The notes under the pieces were generated by a model that did no database searches, was not told the origin of the DNA, and saw only the letters and a program-made list of their open reading frames with translations. Below, piece by piece: positions 53,176 to 61,917 of a DNA stretch of 64,000 nucleotides (its first letter is position 1; every line of letters begins with the position of its first letter). Both the position numbers and the translations under genes were made by a program. Location: assembly GCA_944323685.1 (NCBI GenBank), contig CALUTJ010000006.1:1-64000 (forward strand). Reading direction: 5' to 3'. The stretch is from Candidatus Gastranaerophilales bacterium (GTDB lineage: Bacteria > Cyanobacteriota > Vampirovibrionia > Gastranaerophilales > Gastranaerophilaceae).

Positions 53176-54561
53176 ATGGAAAAAGTCGAAAGACAACACC
53201 CTGTAGAACAGGATCCACAAATAAGAAGAACAAACTTTGATGCGGTTGAAAGCAATTTTACAGACGAACAGGCAGCACTTGAGGCGTCAAGATGTCTGCA
53301 CTGCAAAAACGCAAAATGCGTGCAGGGCTGTCCTGTAAATATTCATATTCCGGACTTTATCGCAGCAGTAAAAGAAGGCGACATAGATAAAGCCGGAGAT
53401 ATAATCAGACAAACAAGTATGCTTCCGTCTGTTTGCGGCCGTGTTTGTCCGCAGGAACGCCAGTGCGAAGGCAACTGTATTCTCGGTATAAAAGGCAAAC
53501 CCGTTGCAATCGGCGCGCTGGAAAGATATGTCGGCGACAAAACAAATGCCAAAGTCGGAGAAATCAAAGATAACGGCAAAAAAGTCGCTATTGTTGGTTC
53601 CGGCTGCGCAGGTATAACAGCAGCTGCCGACTTGCGCAAAGAGGGCTATGACGTAACAGTGTTTGAAGCACTACATGAGTTCGGCGGTGTATTAAGATAC
53701 GGAATACCGCCTTTCAGACTTCCGCGTACGGTTCTTGACAGAGAACTTGAAGGGCTGAAAAATATCGGCGTTAAATTTGAAAAGAACGTAATTGTAGGTA
53801 AATCAATAACTATAAATCAGCTTAAAGATGAAGGTTATGATGCAATATTTTTGTGCTCAGGTGCCGGTTTGCCTAAAATGATGCATATACCGGGTGAAAA
53901 CCTCAACGGAGTTTACAGTGCAAATGAATTTTTAACCCGTGTTAATTTGATGCATGCTAACGAAGACGCAACCCCGACCCCGCTAAAAGTCGGAGAAAAA
54001 GTTGCAGTAATCGGAGGCGGAAACGTTGCAATGGACGCAGCAAGAACCGCGGTAAGAGTCGGTTATAAAGAGGTTTATATCGCATACAGAAGAACGGAAG
54101 CTGAACTTCCAGCACGTCTTGAAGAAATTAGACACGCTAAAGAAGAAGGCGTTGTGTTCAAATTCTTGCATGCACCTGCCGAAATCATCGGAGAAGACGG
54201 ATATGTAAAAGCAATGAAATTTGATATTATGCAGCTCGGTGAACCCGATGCATCAGGCAGAAGAAGACCTGTTCCTACGGGTGAATCAATTACAATGGAA
54301 CTTGATGCGGTAATTGTTGCACTCGGAACAGGGCCAAACCCGATTATCCAAAAATCTGCACAAAAGGAAGGCCTTGAGCTTGAAACAAATAACAAAGGCT
54401 ATATCATTGTAAATGCAGAGACAGGTGAAACATCAATTCCTGGCGTTTATGCCGGCGGTGACGTTGCTCCGACAGGTGAGTCAAACGCAATTAATGCAAT
54501 GGGTGCAGGCAAACGTGCTGCCAGAGCTATTGATGAATATCTGAAATCAACTGTAAAATAG
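53176..54561 (+). CDS. NADPH-dependent glutamate synthase small-subunit-like oxidoreductase
   Basis: 461-aa FAD/NAD(P) oxidoreductase of the GltD family. N-terminal Fe-S region: CLHCKNAKCVQGCPVNIHIPDFI and CGRVCPQERQCEGNC. The FAD motif is VAIVGSGCAGITAAADL; the NADPH motif is VAVIGGGNVAMDAARTAVRVG; the C-terminal GVYAGGDVAPTGESNAINAMGAGKRAA is FAD-contacting. It stands alone, with no gltB large subunit or NfnA partner next to it, which fits the ~460-aa stand-alone GltA type. Start at the ATG with GGAG 10 nt upstream; an ATG seven codons earlier has poorer spacing. Confidence 0.9.
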   Translation: MEKVERQHPVEQDPQIRRTNFDAVESNFTDEQAALEASRCLHCKNAKCVQGCPVNIHIPDFIAAVKEGDIDKAGDIIRQTSMLPSVCGRVCPQERQCEGNCILGIKGKPVAIGALERYVGDKTNAKVGEIKDNGKKVAIVGSGCAGITAAADLRKEGYDVTVFEALHEFGGVLRYGIPPFRLPRTVLDRELEGLKNIGVKFEKNVIVGKSITINQLKDEGYDAIFLCSGAGLPKMMHIPGENLNGVYSANEFLTRVNLMHANEDATPTPLKVGEKVAVIGGGNVAMDAARTAVRVGYKEVYIAYRRTEAELPARLEEIRHAKEEGVVFKFLHAPAEIIGEDGYVKAMKFDIMQLGEPDASGRRRPVPTGESITMELDAVIVALGTGPNPIIQKSAQKEGLELETNNKGYIIVNAETGETSIPGVYAGGDVAPTGESNAINAMGAGKRAARAIDEYLKSTVK

Positions 54562-54578
54562 TAAATATATTTACATAC

Positions 54579-54610
54579 AAAAAGGTCAGGAGTTATTCCC
54601 TGACCTTTTT
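54579..54610. terminator. bidirectional terminator
   Basis: AAAAAGGTCAGG / CCTGACCTTTTT stem between the convergent GltD-like and gph genes. Confidence 0.85.
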
Positions 54611-54618
54611 ATTTTAAC

Positions 54619-55272
54619 TTATTGTAAAATTGCTTTAGTCAGCTCTTCAACACTGCCAACTATCAATTGTGCCCCGTTTTGAATAAGAAAATCTTTGTCC
54701 TTGTAACCCCAGCTGACGCTTATACATTTTAAACCTGCATTTTTAGCTGTTTGTATGTCGACTTCTGAATCTCCGACATAAACACAATCTCCGCCGCAGC
54801 CGAGTTGATTTATAATTTTTAGCACTCCGTCCGGACATGGCTTTTTGCGAACATCTTCACATTCTCCTGCCGCAAATGCTATTAAATCCCCGAAATAACG
54901 TTTACAAAGTTCTTTTACGGCCGAGTCAAATTTGTTTGACACAACTGCACAAACTATTCCGCTACGGTTCAATGTTCTCAGCATTTCGATTATTCCGTCA
55001 TAGGGGCGTGTTTTTTCATACATTGTTTGTGAGTAGTGCTTTTTAAAAAGCTCAAGACACTGATTAAAATCAGGATTGTCGATACCGTCAGGGAGAGCTC
55101 TTTCTATAAGCTTTTGTACTCCGTTACCGACAAAATTTCTGATTTCTTCCAGCGAACGCTTGGGGTATCCGAAATGTTCGAGTGCAAAATTTGTGCTTTC
55201 GTGCAAATTTTCAAGGGTATAAAGCAGAGTCCCGTCTAAATCAAAGATTACCGCTTTTAGTGAGCAAGTCAT
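54619..55272 (-). CDS. gph: HAD-family phosphatase, phosphoglycolate phosphatase-like
   Basis: 217-aa haloacid dehalogenase-type phosphatase. The nucleophile motif F-D-L-D-G-T-L-L has Asp11 and Asp13; motif 2 is V-V-S-N-K-F; motif 3 is K-P-C-P-D-G; motif 4 is YVGDSEVDIQTAKNAG. A helical C1 cap lies between motifs 1 and 2 (about 18-85). Gph is the nearest well-known group, but pyrophosphatase PpaX-like activity is possible. Its start overlaps the YihY gene stop (ATGA). Confidence 0.85.
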   Translation of the reverse strand: MTCSLKAVIFDLDGTLLYTLENLHESTNFALEHFGYPKRSLEEIRNFVGNGVQKLIERALPDGIDNPDFNQCLELFKKHYSQTMYEKTRPYDGIIEMLRTLNRSGIVCAVVSNKFDSAVKELCKRYFGDLIAFAAGECEDVRKKPCPDGVLKIINQLGCGGDCVYVGDSEVDIQTAKNAGLKCISVSWGYKDKDFLIQNGAQLIVGSVEELTKAILQ

Positions 55273-56132
55273 TTTTTTATTTCCTTTTGTTCAAGCTTTT
55301 TATAAGCCTGAGAATTTATTTCTCCGCCTACAAGAAGCATTAATGAGGAATAGTATAACCATACCATTAGCATTACAAATGCACCGATAGAACCGTAAAC
55401 CCTGTTATATGTGTGCAGGTTGTTAATGTATACAGAAAAACACCAGGAACCGAATAACCAGCAAAAACAGAAGAACAGCGTACCCGGTAAAGCCGCTTTA
55501 CTTTTAAGTTTTTCAGAGCCTTCCCAGGCCGGCAATAAAAAGTAATTGAGATAAGCTGTTAAATAGAGAGCTATAAAAGCAAAAAACCATCTGCCAATCA
55601 TAAATACCGTAATAAAGAGCGATGACAGGTTAATAAAGTTAAGCGCAAACTGTAATAACACTTTGCCAAAGATAATCATATTGACAATCAGGAACATAAA
55701 AAATATGTTAACAAATACCATCAAAATTGATATTGTACGTGTCACAAGCAAATTTCTGTGCTCTTCTATACCAAGTGCCCTGTTCATACCTTTTATGATA
55801 CAAAATATTGCGTTTGATGATAAAAATACTGTTATAATAAAACCAAAGACAGCCACCAGTCCGCCGTGCTGGAATATTAAAACCTCGTTTAAAACTTCTT
55901 TGATGAGATTAACGGAGTCTGTCGGAGCAACTGAATCTAAAAAACGAATAATCGGCATAAACAATGCTTTTTTGCCAAGCAATGTAAAAAATGACATCAT
56001 AAACAGCATAAAAGGAAATATGCCGATAGCAAACCAGAAGCCCATCTCTGCTGCCATACCCATAAAATCATCAATAATGATACGATTTATCAAATTTTTT
56101 AAATAGTTAAACGCTTTTTGACACAAGCACAT
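55269..56132 (-). CDS. YihY/BrkB-family membrane protein
   Basis: 287-aa polytopic inner-membrane protein with about six transmembrane helices. Family features: AAEMGFWFAIGIFPFMLFMMSFF near the N-terminus, the central G-G-L-V-A-V-F-G-F-I segment, LFCFCWLFGSWCFSVYI and the C-terminal signature YNRVYGSIGAFVMLMVWLYYSSLMLLVGGEIN. Formerly annotated as RNase BN, which was an error; the actual role is unknown, possibly transport. Overlaps gph and lies 4 nt after the NrnA-like gene, so the three probably form an operon. Confidence 0.92.
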   Translation of the reverse strand: MCLCQKAFNYLKNLINRIIIDDFMGMAAEMGFWFAIGIFPFMLFMMSFFTLLGKKALFMPIIRFLDSVAPTDSVNLIKEVLNEVLIFQHGGLVAVFGFIITVFLSSNAIFCIIKGMNRALGIEEHRNLLVTRTISILMVFVNIFFMFLIVNMIIFGKVLLQFALNFINLSSLFITVFMIGRWFFAFIALYLTAYLNYFLLPAWEGSEKLKSKAALPGTLFFCFCWLFGSWCFSVYINNLHTYNRVYGSIGAFVMLMVWLYYSSLMLLVGGEINSQAYKKLEQKEIKK

Positions 56133-56136
56133 TATT

Positions 56137-57108
56137 CTATCCCAAAACTTTTCTTATTTCTTCCACAAGCTTGTCTTTTGCAATGTTGACCGGTTTGCGT
56201 ATTGTACAACCTGCGGCAAACGTATGTCCCCCGCCGTTAAAGACCTGTGCAACAACGCTTACATCTGCTGTTTTGCTTCTTAAGCTGACTTTTGATGTAT
56301 TTTCGTCAACCTCTTTAACAACAAAAGAAACCTCTGTTGTTTTTATGCGGCGTAATTCTTCGACAAGACCTTCCGTATAGTCGTTAGAAGCGTGGAATTT
56401 TTCCATGTCTTTGTTTGTTATGCAGATTCCTGCAATTTTGTTGTTATCAAAAAATTCCGCATTAATCATGCAATTTGCATGCAGCAAAACCATATTGCGC
56501 GGTTTTGATTCATAACAATAACGGGAAATTTGTGAAGGATTTGCTCCGAGTTTAATAAGCTCTGACGCTCTTAAAAGTGTTTGAGCAGTTGTATTTTCGT
56601 ATCTAAAGCCGCCTGTATCAGTGAGAATTGCCGCATAAAGTGCACATGCCGTATTTTTGTCAATTTTTAAATCTAGCGCATTAAAAATATCAAGCATGAC
56701 TTCGCCGCAGCTGCATGCATCACCGCGAACAAAATTTATTGTACCGAAATTTGTGTTTGTTTTATGGTGATCTATGTTCATTTTAGTTTCAATACTCTCA
56801 AAAAGAGGTAAAGCATCGCCCATCCTGTCTTTTGCCGCAATATCAACGGCAATTGCGAGGTCATATTTGTTATTTTCTACCTGTTTAGGGGTTTTAGCTT
56901 CATCAAGATACGGAATAAATTTGTAAATTTCAGGGATAATTCCGTTATACACCATATTTATACTATCTTTAGATTTATCAAAGTTATTTAAAATAACCTG
57001 ATACAGAGCACTCATAGAACCGAGTGTATCTCCGTCAGGGTTAACATGTGAGATAATCAGTATGTTTTTTGCATTTTGTATAGCTGATTTAAATAATTCA
57101 AAATTCAT
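56137..57108 (-). CDS. nrnA: DHH-family phosphoesterase, NrnA-like
   Basis: 323-aa protein with the DHH phosphodiesterase domain: ILIISHVNPDGDTLGSM, D-I-A-A-K-D-R-M-G, and the M-N-I-D-H-H-K-T-N motif with metal-binding His. The C-terminal DHHA1 domain contains G-G-G-H-T-F-A-A-G-C. NrnA proteins degrade short oligoribonucleotides and dephosphorylate pAp. First gene of the nrnA-yihY-gph set and divergent from minC. Confidence 0.92.
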   Translation of the reverse strand: MNFELFKSAIQNAKNILIISHVNPDGDTLGSMSALYQVILNNFDKSKDSINMVYNGIIPEIYKFIPYLDEAKTPKQVENNKYDLAIAVDIAAKDRMGDALPLFESIETKMNIDHHKTNTNFGTINFVRGDACSCGEVMLDIFNALDLKIDKNTACALYAAILTDTGGFRYENTTAQTLLRASELIKLGANPSQISRYCYESKPRNMVLLHANCMINAEFFDNNKIAGICITNKDMEKFHASNDYTEGLVEELRRIKTTEVSFVVKEVDENTSKVSLRSKTADVSVVAQVFNGGGHTFAAGCTIRKPVNIAKDKLVEEIRKVLG

Positions 57109-57231
57109 ACTGAATATTATAATATAAAATTTAAATTATAAGAAATTGCAACAAAGCTTATAATTCAATTGTATTTAGATAAATTTTAATATATTCTTGA
57201 ATAAAAATATTTTATATACGGGTGTTAAAAT

Positions 57232-58392
57232 ATGGAACTTAATAAAAGATTTATCGTTGATTTGTCGCAGGCAAAAACACCTGCCGACATTGTTTTTGAG
57301 ATTAGCAATGTATTGGAGAACCCAGATGCGGCAAACCGCAAAATATGGCTAAAGCTCGGGGATGTTGCGCTTAACCAATCTCAGATATTAAGTATAAAAT
57401 CACTTATAAGCAGCATAAATTCCACGCTTTCACTCATCGAAAGTGAATGTTCACAGACAGAACTTGCTGCTGCAACTCTTGGTATAAACACAAAAGATGT
57501 GGAAGAGGAGCTTCAGGCAGAGTTGAGTGCTCTTGAGCCTGAAACCCCGAAAGATTCGCCGTCACAACAGTATATTCCGCTTGAAGATTACAAGGATGAA
57601 AACGAAACTGAACAAAAATCAGAGGAAACAAGTTCTGCTCAAGCTTCTGACGCTTTGCAGGAAGAAACAGAACAGGAAAATTCACAACAATCTTCACAAA
57701 CACCTAATTCAGACCGGCTAACTGATAATGTAACAACAAACAGTGATGAAAATGCTGATTTGCAAGAAGAAAATCAATCAGAAGCGCAAGATAAACATCA
57801 GTCTTATCCTGAATCAGAAATCCCTGCTTCAGCTATTGAAGAACACTCGGAAGAAGAAAAACAGGAAATTCAAACGCAGCTTGACAGTATATTTGATTCT
57901 GAAGTAAAGCTTGAAAATATACTTTCAGAGGACAAAGATATTACAGCAATGCAAAACTGGCCTCTGACAAAAGAATCAGGGGTAGATGACATTGAAATCC
58001 CTGAAGAAGTTATGACTGACGAGGACTACGAGATATTACAGATGAATACTCAATATCATAAACAGACAGTTCGTTCAGGTCAGGTTATACAATCAAACGG
58101 CAATGTTGTCATTATCGGTGACTGCCACCCCGGATGCGAAATTCACGCAGCAGGCGACATAACCGTATGGGGTGTACTCGGCGGCATCGCTCATGCCGGC
58201 TGCAAAGGCAATACAAAAGCCAGAATCAGAGCATTAACTTTAAATGCAATTCAATTAAGAATTGCCGAGTCTTATGCAAGAAGACCGGATCATATTAAAA
58301 ATATCTATGTGGAAAAATCAAACACATTCACGCCTGAGGAAGCCAGATACGTGAACGGCTGCATAGTTATTTTAAAAACAAACGATAAATAA
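57232..58392 (+). CDS. minC: septum site-determining protein MinC with a long acidic linker
   Basis: 386-aa division inhibitor that blocks FtsZ assembly away from midcell. The N-terminal domain spans about 1-100 (KRFIVDLSQAKTPADIVFEI). The C-terminal MinD-binding beta helix (about 275-386) includes VRSGQVIQSNGNVVIIGD, ITVWGVLGGIAHAGCKGN and ALTLNAIQLRIAESYARRP. Between them is an unusually long (~160 residues) Glu/Gln/Ser/Asn-rich disordered linker. Typical MinC is ~230-270 aa. Followed by minD after 27 nt. Confidence 0.92.
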   Translation: MELNKRFIVDLSQAKTPADIVFEISNVLENPDAANRKIWLKLGDVALNQSQILSIKSLISSINSTLSLIESECSQTELAAATLGINTKDVEEELQAELSALEPETPKDSPSQQYIPLEDYKDENETEQKSEETSSAQASDALQEETEQENSQQSSQTPNSDRLTDNVTTNSDENADLQEENQSEAQDKHQSYPESEIPASAIEEHSEEEKQEIQTQLDSIFDSEVKLENILSEDKDITAMQNWPLTKESGVDDIEIPEEVMTDEDYEILQMNTQYHKQTVRSGQVIQSNGNVVIIGDCHPGCEIHAAGDITVWGVLGGIAHAGCKGNTKARIRALTLNAIQLRIAESYARRPDHIKNIYVEKSNTFTPEEARYVNGCIVILKTNDK

Positions 58393-58419
58393 CACATAAC
58401 AAGATAAGGAGCAGGCTAT

Positions 58420-59232
58420 ATGACAGGGAGAGTAATTGTAATTACTTCCGGAAAAGGCGGTGTAGGCAAAACTACCACATCGGCTAATATCGGTACTGCG
58501 CTTGCCAAAAGCGGTTCAAGCGTTGTTTTAATTGATACCGATATAGGATTAAGAAATTTGGATTTGTTACTTGGGTTGGAAAACCGCATAGTTTATACCC
58601 TCGTTGACGTTGTTGAAGAAAGATGTAAACTTAAACAGGCACTGGTTAAAGACAAGAAGAACCCCAACCTCTGTCTGCTTGCTGCTGCACAGACCCGCGA
58701 TAAATCAGCGGTTGATGCTGACCAGCTTAAATCAATTTGCGAACAGTTACAGGAAGATTTTGACTTTGTTCTTGTGGATTGTCCGGCAGGTATTGAAGAA
58801 GGTTTTAAAACAGCAATATCCGGTGCTTCTGAAGCCATTGTTGTTACAACCCCGGAGATGTCTGCTGTGCGTGATGCCGACAGGATTATCGGTCTTTTAG
58901 AAGCAAAAGAAGAAATTAAATCTTACAAACTGCTGGTTAACCGTGTAAGACCAAACCTTGTTCAGTCTAATGATATGATGAGCGTTGATGATGTTGTGGA
59001 AATTCTTTCGTGCGAACTTATCGGCATAATTCCTGAGGATACAGGAATTATCACCTCAACTAACAGAGGAGAACCGATTGTTAACGATGAAAATTCTCCG
59101 GCAGGTAAAGCCTATATTAACGTTGCAAAACGTATCAAAGGTGAGGACGTTCCTTTTCTCGATATTAATGAGCCTAAAGGGTTTGATGCTTTTATCGTAA
59201 AAGTGAAAAGTTTCTTTGGAATTAAAGCGTAG
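58420..59232 (+). CDS. minD: septum site-determining ATPase MinD
   Basis: 270-aa deviant Walker-type ATPase that recruits MinC to the membrane. The P-loop G-K-G-G-V-G-K-T-T is at residues 11-19; IDTDIGLRNLDLLLGLENRIVY and DFVLVDCPAGIEEGFKTAI are diagnostic. The C-terminal amphipathic membrane-targeting helix is the segment F-D-A-F-I-V-K-V-K-S-F-F-G. AAGGAGC ribosome-binding site. minE follows after 14 nt. Confidence 0.97.
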   Translation: MTGRVIVITSGKGGVGKTTTSANIGTALAKSGSSVVLIDTDIGLRNLDLLLGLENRIVYTLVDVVEERCKLKQALVKDKKNPNLCLLAAAQTRDKSAVDADQLKSICEQLQEDFDFVLVDCPAGIEEGFKTAISGASEAIVVTTPEMSAVRDADRIIGLLEAKEEIKSYKLLVNRVRPNLVQSNDMMSVDDVVEILSCELIGIIPEDTGIITSTNRGEPIVNDENSPAGKAYINVAKRIKGEDVPFLDINEPKGFDAFIVKVKSFFGIKA

Positions 59233-59246
59233 AAAGGAGCAGAGAA

Positions 59247-59855
59247 ATGAGCGAAAATATTTTCAGCAATTTTTACAACAAAGTTCTGAGCTTCTTTCAA
59301 GGAGAAAAAGTAGAGGGTGACTCTTCCAAAACAACAGCAACTAACAGGTTAAAACTTGTTCTTATGCAAGACCGTTCTAATCTTGACGGTGCTACAATGC
59401 AAAAAATGAGAGAACAGCTTATTGCAGTTATTTCCAAATACATTGAAATCGACAAGGATGCACTTAACTTAAACCTTGAGTCAGAAGGGGATGAAATTGC
59501 TCTTATGCTCAATATTCCGGTTATAAGAGCGAGAACACCCGAGGAAATCGATGAGCTTGAAAAAGCAGAAGAGGAAGCAAAAAAAGAAAACATAAAAGCT
59601 GCGATTGAAGCGGAAATTGCACAGCTTTCTCAAGATTCCGATGATACAGAAGAAGACGAAAGTGATGCAGCTGAAGACTCAAACTCAACAGAAACAAATG
59701 AAGAAGAATCTAAGGAAAATGATTCTGCTGAAACCAAGCCGGATGCTGACAACACTGATGAAGAGGAAAAGTCAGAAGATGAAAACGAAGAAAACTCTGA
59801 CAAAGAATCTAATTCGGACAACAAAACAGAAAAAACTGCAAAAAACAAAAAATAA
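59247..59855 (+). CDS. minE: cell division topological factor MinE with acidic C-terminal extension
   Basis: 202-aa protein. Residues 1-~95 are a normal MinE: a membrane-targeting start (FSNFYNKVLSFF), the anti-MinCD region (TATNRLKLVLMQDRSNLDGA) and the dimerisation strands (KYIEIDKDALNLNLESEGDEIALMLNIPVIRAR). From about residue 100 to the end is a ~100-residue tail made almost wholly of Glu, Asp, Ser, Asn, Thr and Lys, ending in a Lys-rich patch. Typical MinE is ~85-100 aa. GAAAGGAG ribosome-binding site. Confidence 0.93.
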   Translation: MSENIFSNFYNKVLSFFQGEKVEGDSSKTTATNRLKLVLMQDRSNLDGATMQKMREQLIAVISKYIEIDKDALNLNLESEGDEIALMLNIPVIRARTPEEIDELEKAEEEAKKENIKAAIEAEIAQLSQDSDDTEEDESDAAEDSNSTETNEEESKENDSAETKPDADNTDEEEKSEDENEENSDKESNSDNKTEKTAKNKK

Positions 59856-59890
59856 ATATTGAAATAAAAATTATTTAAATACAAAAAACT

Positions 59891-59920
59891 AAAAGCGGTG
59901 CTCTTTCAGCATCGCTTTTT
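59891..59920. terminator. terminator after minE
   Basis: AAAAGCGGTGC / GCATCGCTTTT stem followed by TTG. Its right arm overlaps the last codons of the convergent gene at 59906-60160. Confidence 0.7.
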
Positions 59921-60160
59921 GTATCTTAAATAAAGCCCCATATCAATCAAGACAAACATCATATTAAATAAATACAGCCATATAACCCAGTCGTGGTAGA
60001 AAAATATTTTATGGATAAGTCCGAAAACATATCCTGTTAAAATAAGAAATGAAAATGTGAGGCTTTTGCCTTTAACACTTTTTGCACGGTAAGTCTTGTA
60101 AGCAGCAATAGGCCAGCTCACTCCGAAACATACCATCATACCCGCTTCAAATACGCTCAT
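59906..60160 (-). CDS. PQ-loop/SemiSWEET-like small membrane protein
   Basis: 84-aa protein with three predicted transmembrane helices: FEAGMMVCFGVSWPIAAYKTY, LTFSFLILTGYVFGLIHKIFF and WVIWLYLFNMMFVLIDMGLYL. The W-P-I-A-A-Y-K-T-Y-R-A-K-S-V-K-G-K-S-L segment follows the PQ-loop pattern (Pro in helix 1 followed by basic residues and 'S..G.S'). A sugar transport role as in SemiSWEETs is only a possibility. Ends inside the minE terminator. Confidence 0.6.
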   Translation of the reverse strand: MSVFEAGMMVCFGVSWPIAAYKTYRAKSVKGKSLTFSFLILTGYVFGLIHKIFFYHDWVIWLYLFNMMFVLIDMGLYLRYKKRC

Positions 60161-60252
60161 GATTTTGTCCTCCGCAACAATTATAATATAAAATTTCGAG
60201 GCAAATTGCTTTTTATGAGATACATTAAAAATAAAAATACAGACAGTCGAAC

Positions 60253-60675
60253 TTAATCAACGTACAAAAAATCTTCATTTTCGTCCTGATAATCTTCCCA
60301 TAGGGGGATTTTTGCATCAAGCCCGAGCTTTTGTTCTTCCCTGTCTTTATCTTTTTTATTATCTTCTAATTTAGATTTTTCTTCTTTATTTTTTTTAATA
60401 AGGTTTGCAACATTCATCATAGCAAGAGAGTTTAGCGTTGCATTAAGCTGCGCGCTTCTGTCCACAAACTGAGATTCCGAAAAATTATTACCCTCTTCCT
60501 GAGCCTCTCCCTGCTGGAAATACTCCATACCAGGGCTCTGGCGATCGTCAGCAGTTTTGGCCGCAGTACCGGATATGTCGCCGCTTTTAAAATTAAAGCT
60601 GCCACCGATTCCAAAAAATCCTGCTGAACGATTGTCAACCACTTTTGGCTCTCCTGTGTTTACTCTCTTACACAA
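60253..60675 (-). CDS. charged hypothetical protein with FNFKSG motif
   Basis: 140-aa soluble protein, mostly polar and probably disordered. Near residue 27 it has G-G-S-F-N-F-K-S-G, a possible variant of the FKG motif. A short more ordered stretch (SAQLNATLNSLAMMNVANLIKK) is followed by a Lys/Glu/Asp tract (NKEEKSKLEDNKKDKDREEQK) and an acidic C-terminus (WEDYQDENEDFLYVD). The start is uncertain: no good ribosome-binding site is seen for the ATG at 60675. Function unknown. Confidence 0.55.
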   Translation of the reverse strand: MCKRVNTGEPKVVDNRSAGFFGIGGSFNFKSGDISGTAAKTADDRQSPGMEYFQQGEAQEEGNNFSESQFVDRSAQLNATLNSLAMMNVANLIKKNKEEKSKLEDNKKDKDREEQKLGLDAKIPLWEDYQDENEDFLYVD

Positions 60676-60768
60676 AAAGACATATTAAAATGCCTCATAT
60701 TATTTTAAATCCGAGCAAAATTATTTTTGCTAGTTACTTTTTATTATTTTAATGTATATTAACATTTA

Positions 60769-60792
60769 TTTACATCAATCTTTTGATGTAAA
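60769..60792 (-). terminator. hairpin just beyond the yggT stop
   Basis: TTTACATCAA / TTGATGTAAA, 10-bp perfect stem with 4-nt loop, 4 nt after the stop. No strong T-run, so terminator function is moderate. Confidence 0.5.
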
Positions 60793-60796
60793 TCTG

Positions 60797-61063
60797 TTAC
60801 AATCCTAGTATAAAAAGTACTCTGACTATACAATATTGCACAAACTGCAAAAACAGCAGTGCAATAATCGGGGAAAAATCAAGCCCGCCCATAGGCGGAA
60901 TGATTTTTCTAAACGGATTGAGCACTATATCTGCACCTATAGCAATAGCTTTAAAGGGCTGATTATACCAGTTTATGCTAGGAATCCATGTTAAAAAGAT
61001 TCTGACAAGCACAAACCAGAAATATAAACTAAAAATGCTGTTAACAAGGTCAGCAAGTCTCAT
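60797..61063 (-). CDS. YggT-family membrane protein
   Basis: 88-aa protein with two hydrophobic segments and the family motif VRIFLTWIPSINWYNQPF followed by ADIVLNPFRKIIPPMGGLDFSPIIALLFLQF. In Cyanobacteria and plastids relatives (Ycf19/CCB3) are involved in membrane-protein or cytochrome assembly and nucleoid distribution; in other bacteria the role is undefined. Starts 14 nt after mtnP ends. Confidence 0.9.
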   Translation of the reverse strand: MRLADLVNSIFSLYFWFVLVRIFLTWIPSINWYNQPFKAIAIGADIVLNPFRKIIPPMGGLDFSPIIALLFLQFVQYCIVRVLFILGL

Positions 61064-61077
61064 TATTTGTTATCTCC

Positions 61078-61881
61078 TTAGGCTCTCGAAGAAGCAACGG
61101 TTTTAGCACAATCACAATGTTCTCTTTCAAGAGGAAGTTTTTCTATCAACTTAAATAATAAAGCTTTTAGCTTTTCATTGTTGTCATTAAATACTTTAAT
61201 AACTTCCGCGTGCTGAACAGGCGGCACTTCACCGACAAGCCCTGCATCGTAATCTGTTATCAAAGAAATATTTAAAGGACACATATCCATTTCTTTAACC
61301 AGATATGCTTCCGGAAACTGGGTCATATTAATAACTTCCCAGCCTTGAGAGGTAAAGAATTTAGATTCTGCCTTTGTTGAAAATCTCGGGCCGTTTATTA
61401 CAACAACGGTACCTGTTTCATGTACAGTAATACCCAGTTCTTTAGCAGTTGCAACAGCCAGTTGTCGCATTTCTTCGCAATAAGGGTTAGCTGCGCTTAC
61501 GTGTGTGACGATAGGCCCGTCATAAAAAGTTGATTTTCTTCCGTCTGTCCAATCAACATACTGATCGCAAATAACAAAATGTCCCGGCGCAACATGTTTT
61601 TGCAAGCTGCCGGCTGCGCACGGAGAAATTACTCTTGTGCAGCCGATTGATTTCATTGCCCATACATTTGCTCTGTAGTTAATAAGGTGCGGCGGCAATG
61701 TGTGTGTTCTGCCGTGTCTTGGCATAAATGCCACTTTGTGTTTGCCTATTTCACCTATAAAAACGCTGTCTGACGGCGAGCCGTAAGGAGTTTCTACTTT
61801 TACTTCTTCAATTTTATCAAGAAACTTGTAAAAGCCTGAACCGCCAAAAACGCCTATATCTGCCAATTTTTTATGTTCCAT
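61078..61881 (-). CDS. mtnP: S-methyl-5'-thioadenosine phosphorylase
   Basis: 267-aa phosphorylase that splits methylthioadenosine to adenine and methylthioribose-1-phosphate. Motifs: GVFGGSGFY, FMPRHGRTHTLPPHLINYRANVWAMKSIGC, VVINGPRFSTKAESKFF, and NMTQFPEAYLVKEMDMC (MTAP type rather than purine nucleoside phosphorylase), then the Asp of ITDYDAGLVGE that contacts the adenine amino group. The released adenine can be salvaged by apt. Downstream of two pseudopilin genes. Confidence 0.94.
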   Translation of the reverse strand: MEHKKLADIGVFGGSGFYKFLDKIEEVKVETPYGSPSDSVFIGEIGKHKVAFMPRHGRTHTLPPHLINYRANVWAMKSIGCTRVISPCAAGSLQKHVAPGHFVICDQYVDWTDGRKSTFYDGPIVTHVSAANPYCEEMRQLAVATAKELGITVHETGTVVVINGPRFSTKAESKFFTSQGWEVINMTQFPEAYLVKEMDMCPLNISLITDYDAGLVGEVPPVQHAEVIKVFNDNNEKLKALLFKLIEKLPLEREHCDCAKTVASSRA

Positions 61882-61917
61882 TTATATAATTCTCCCCAAA
61901 TCTGTTGTTAATTGATA

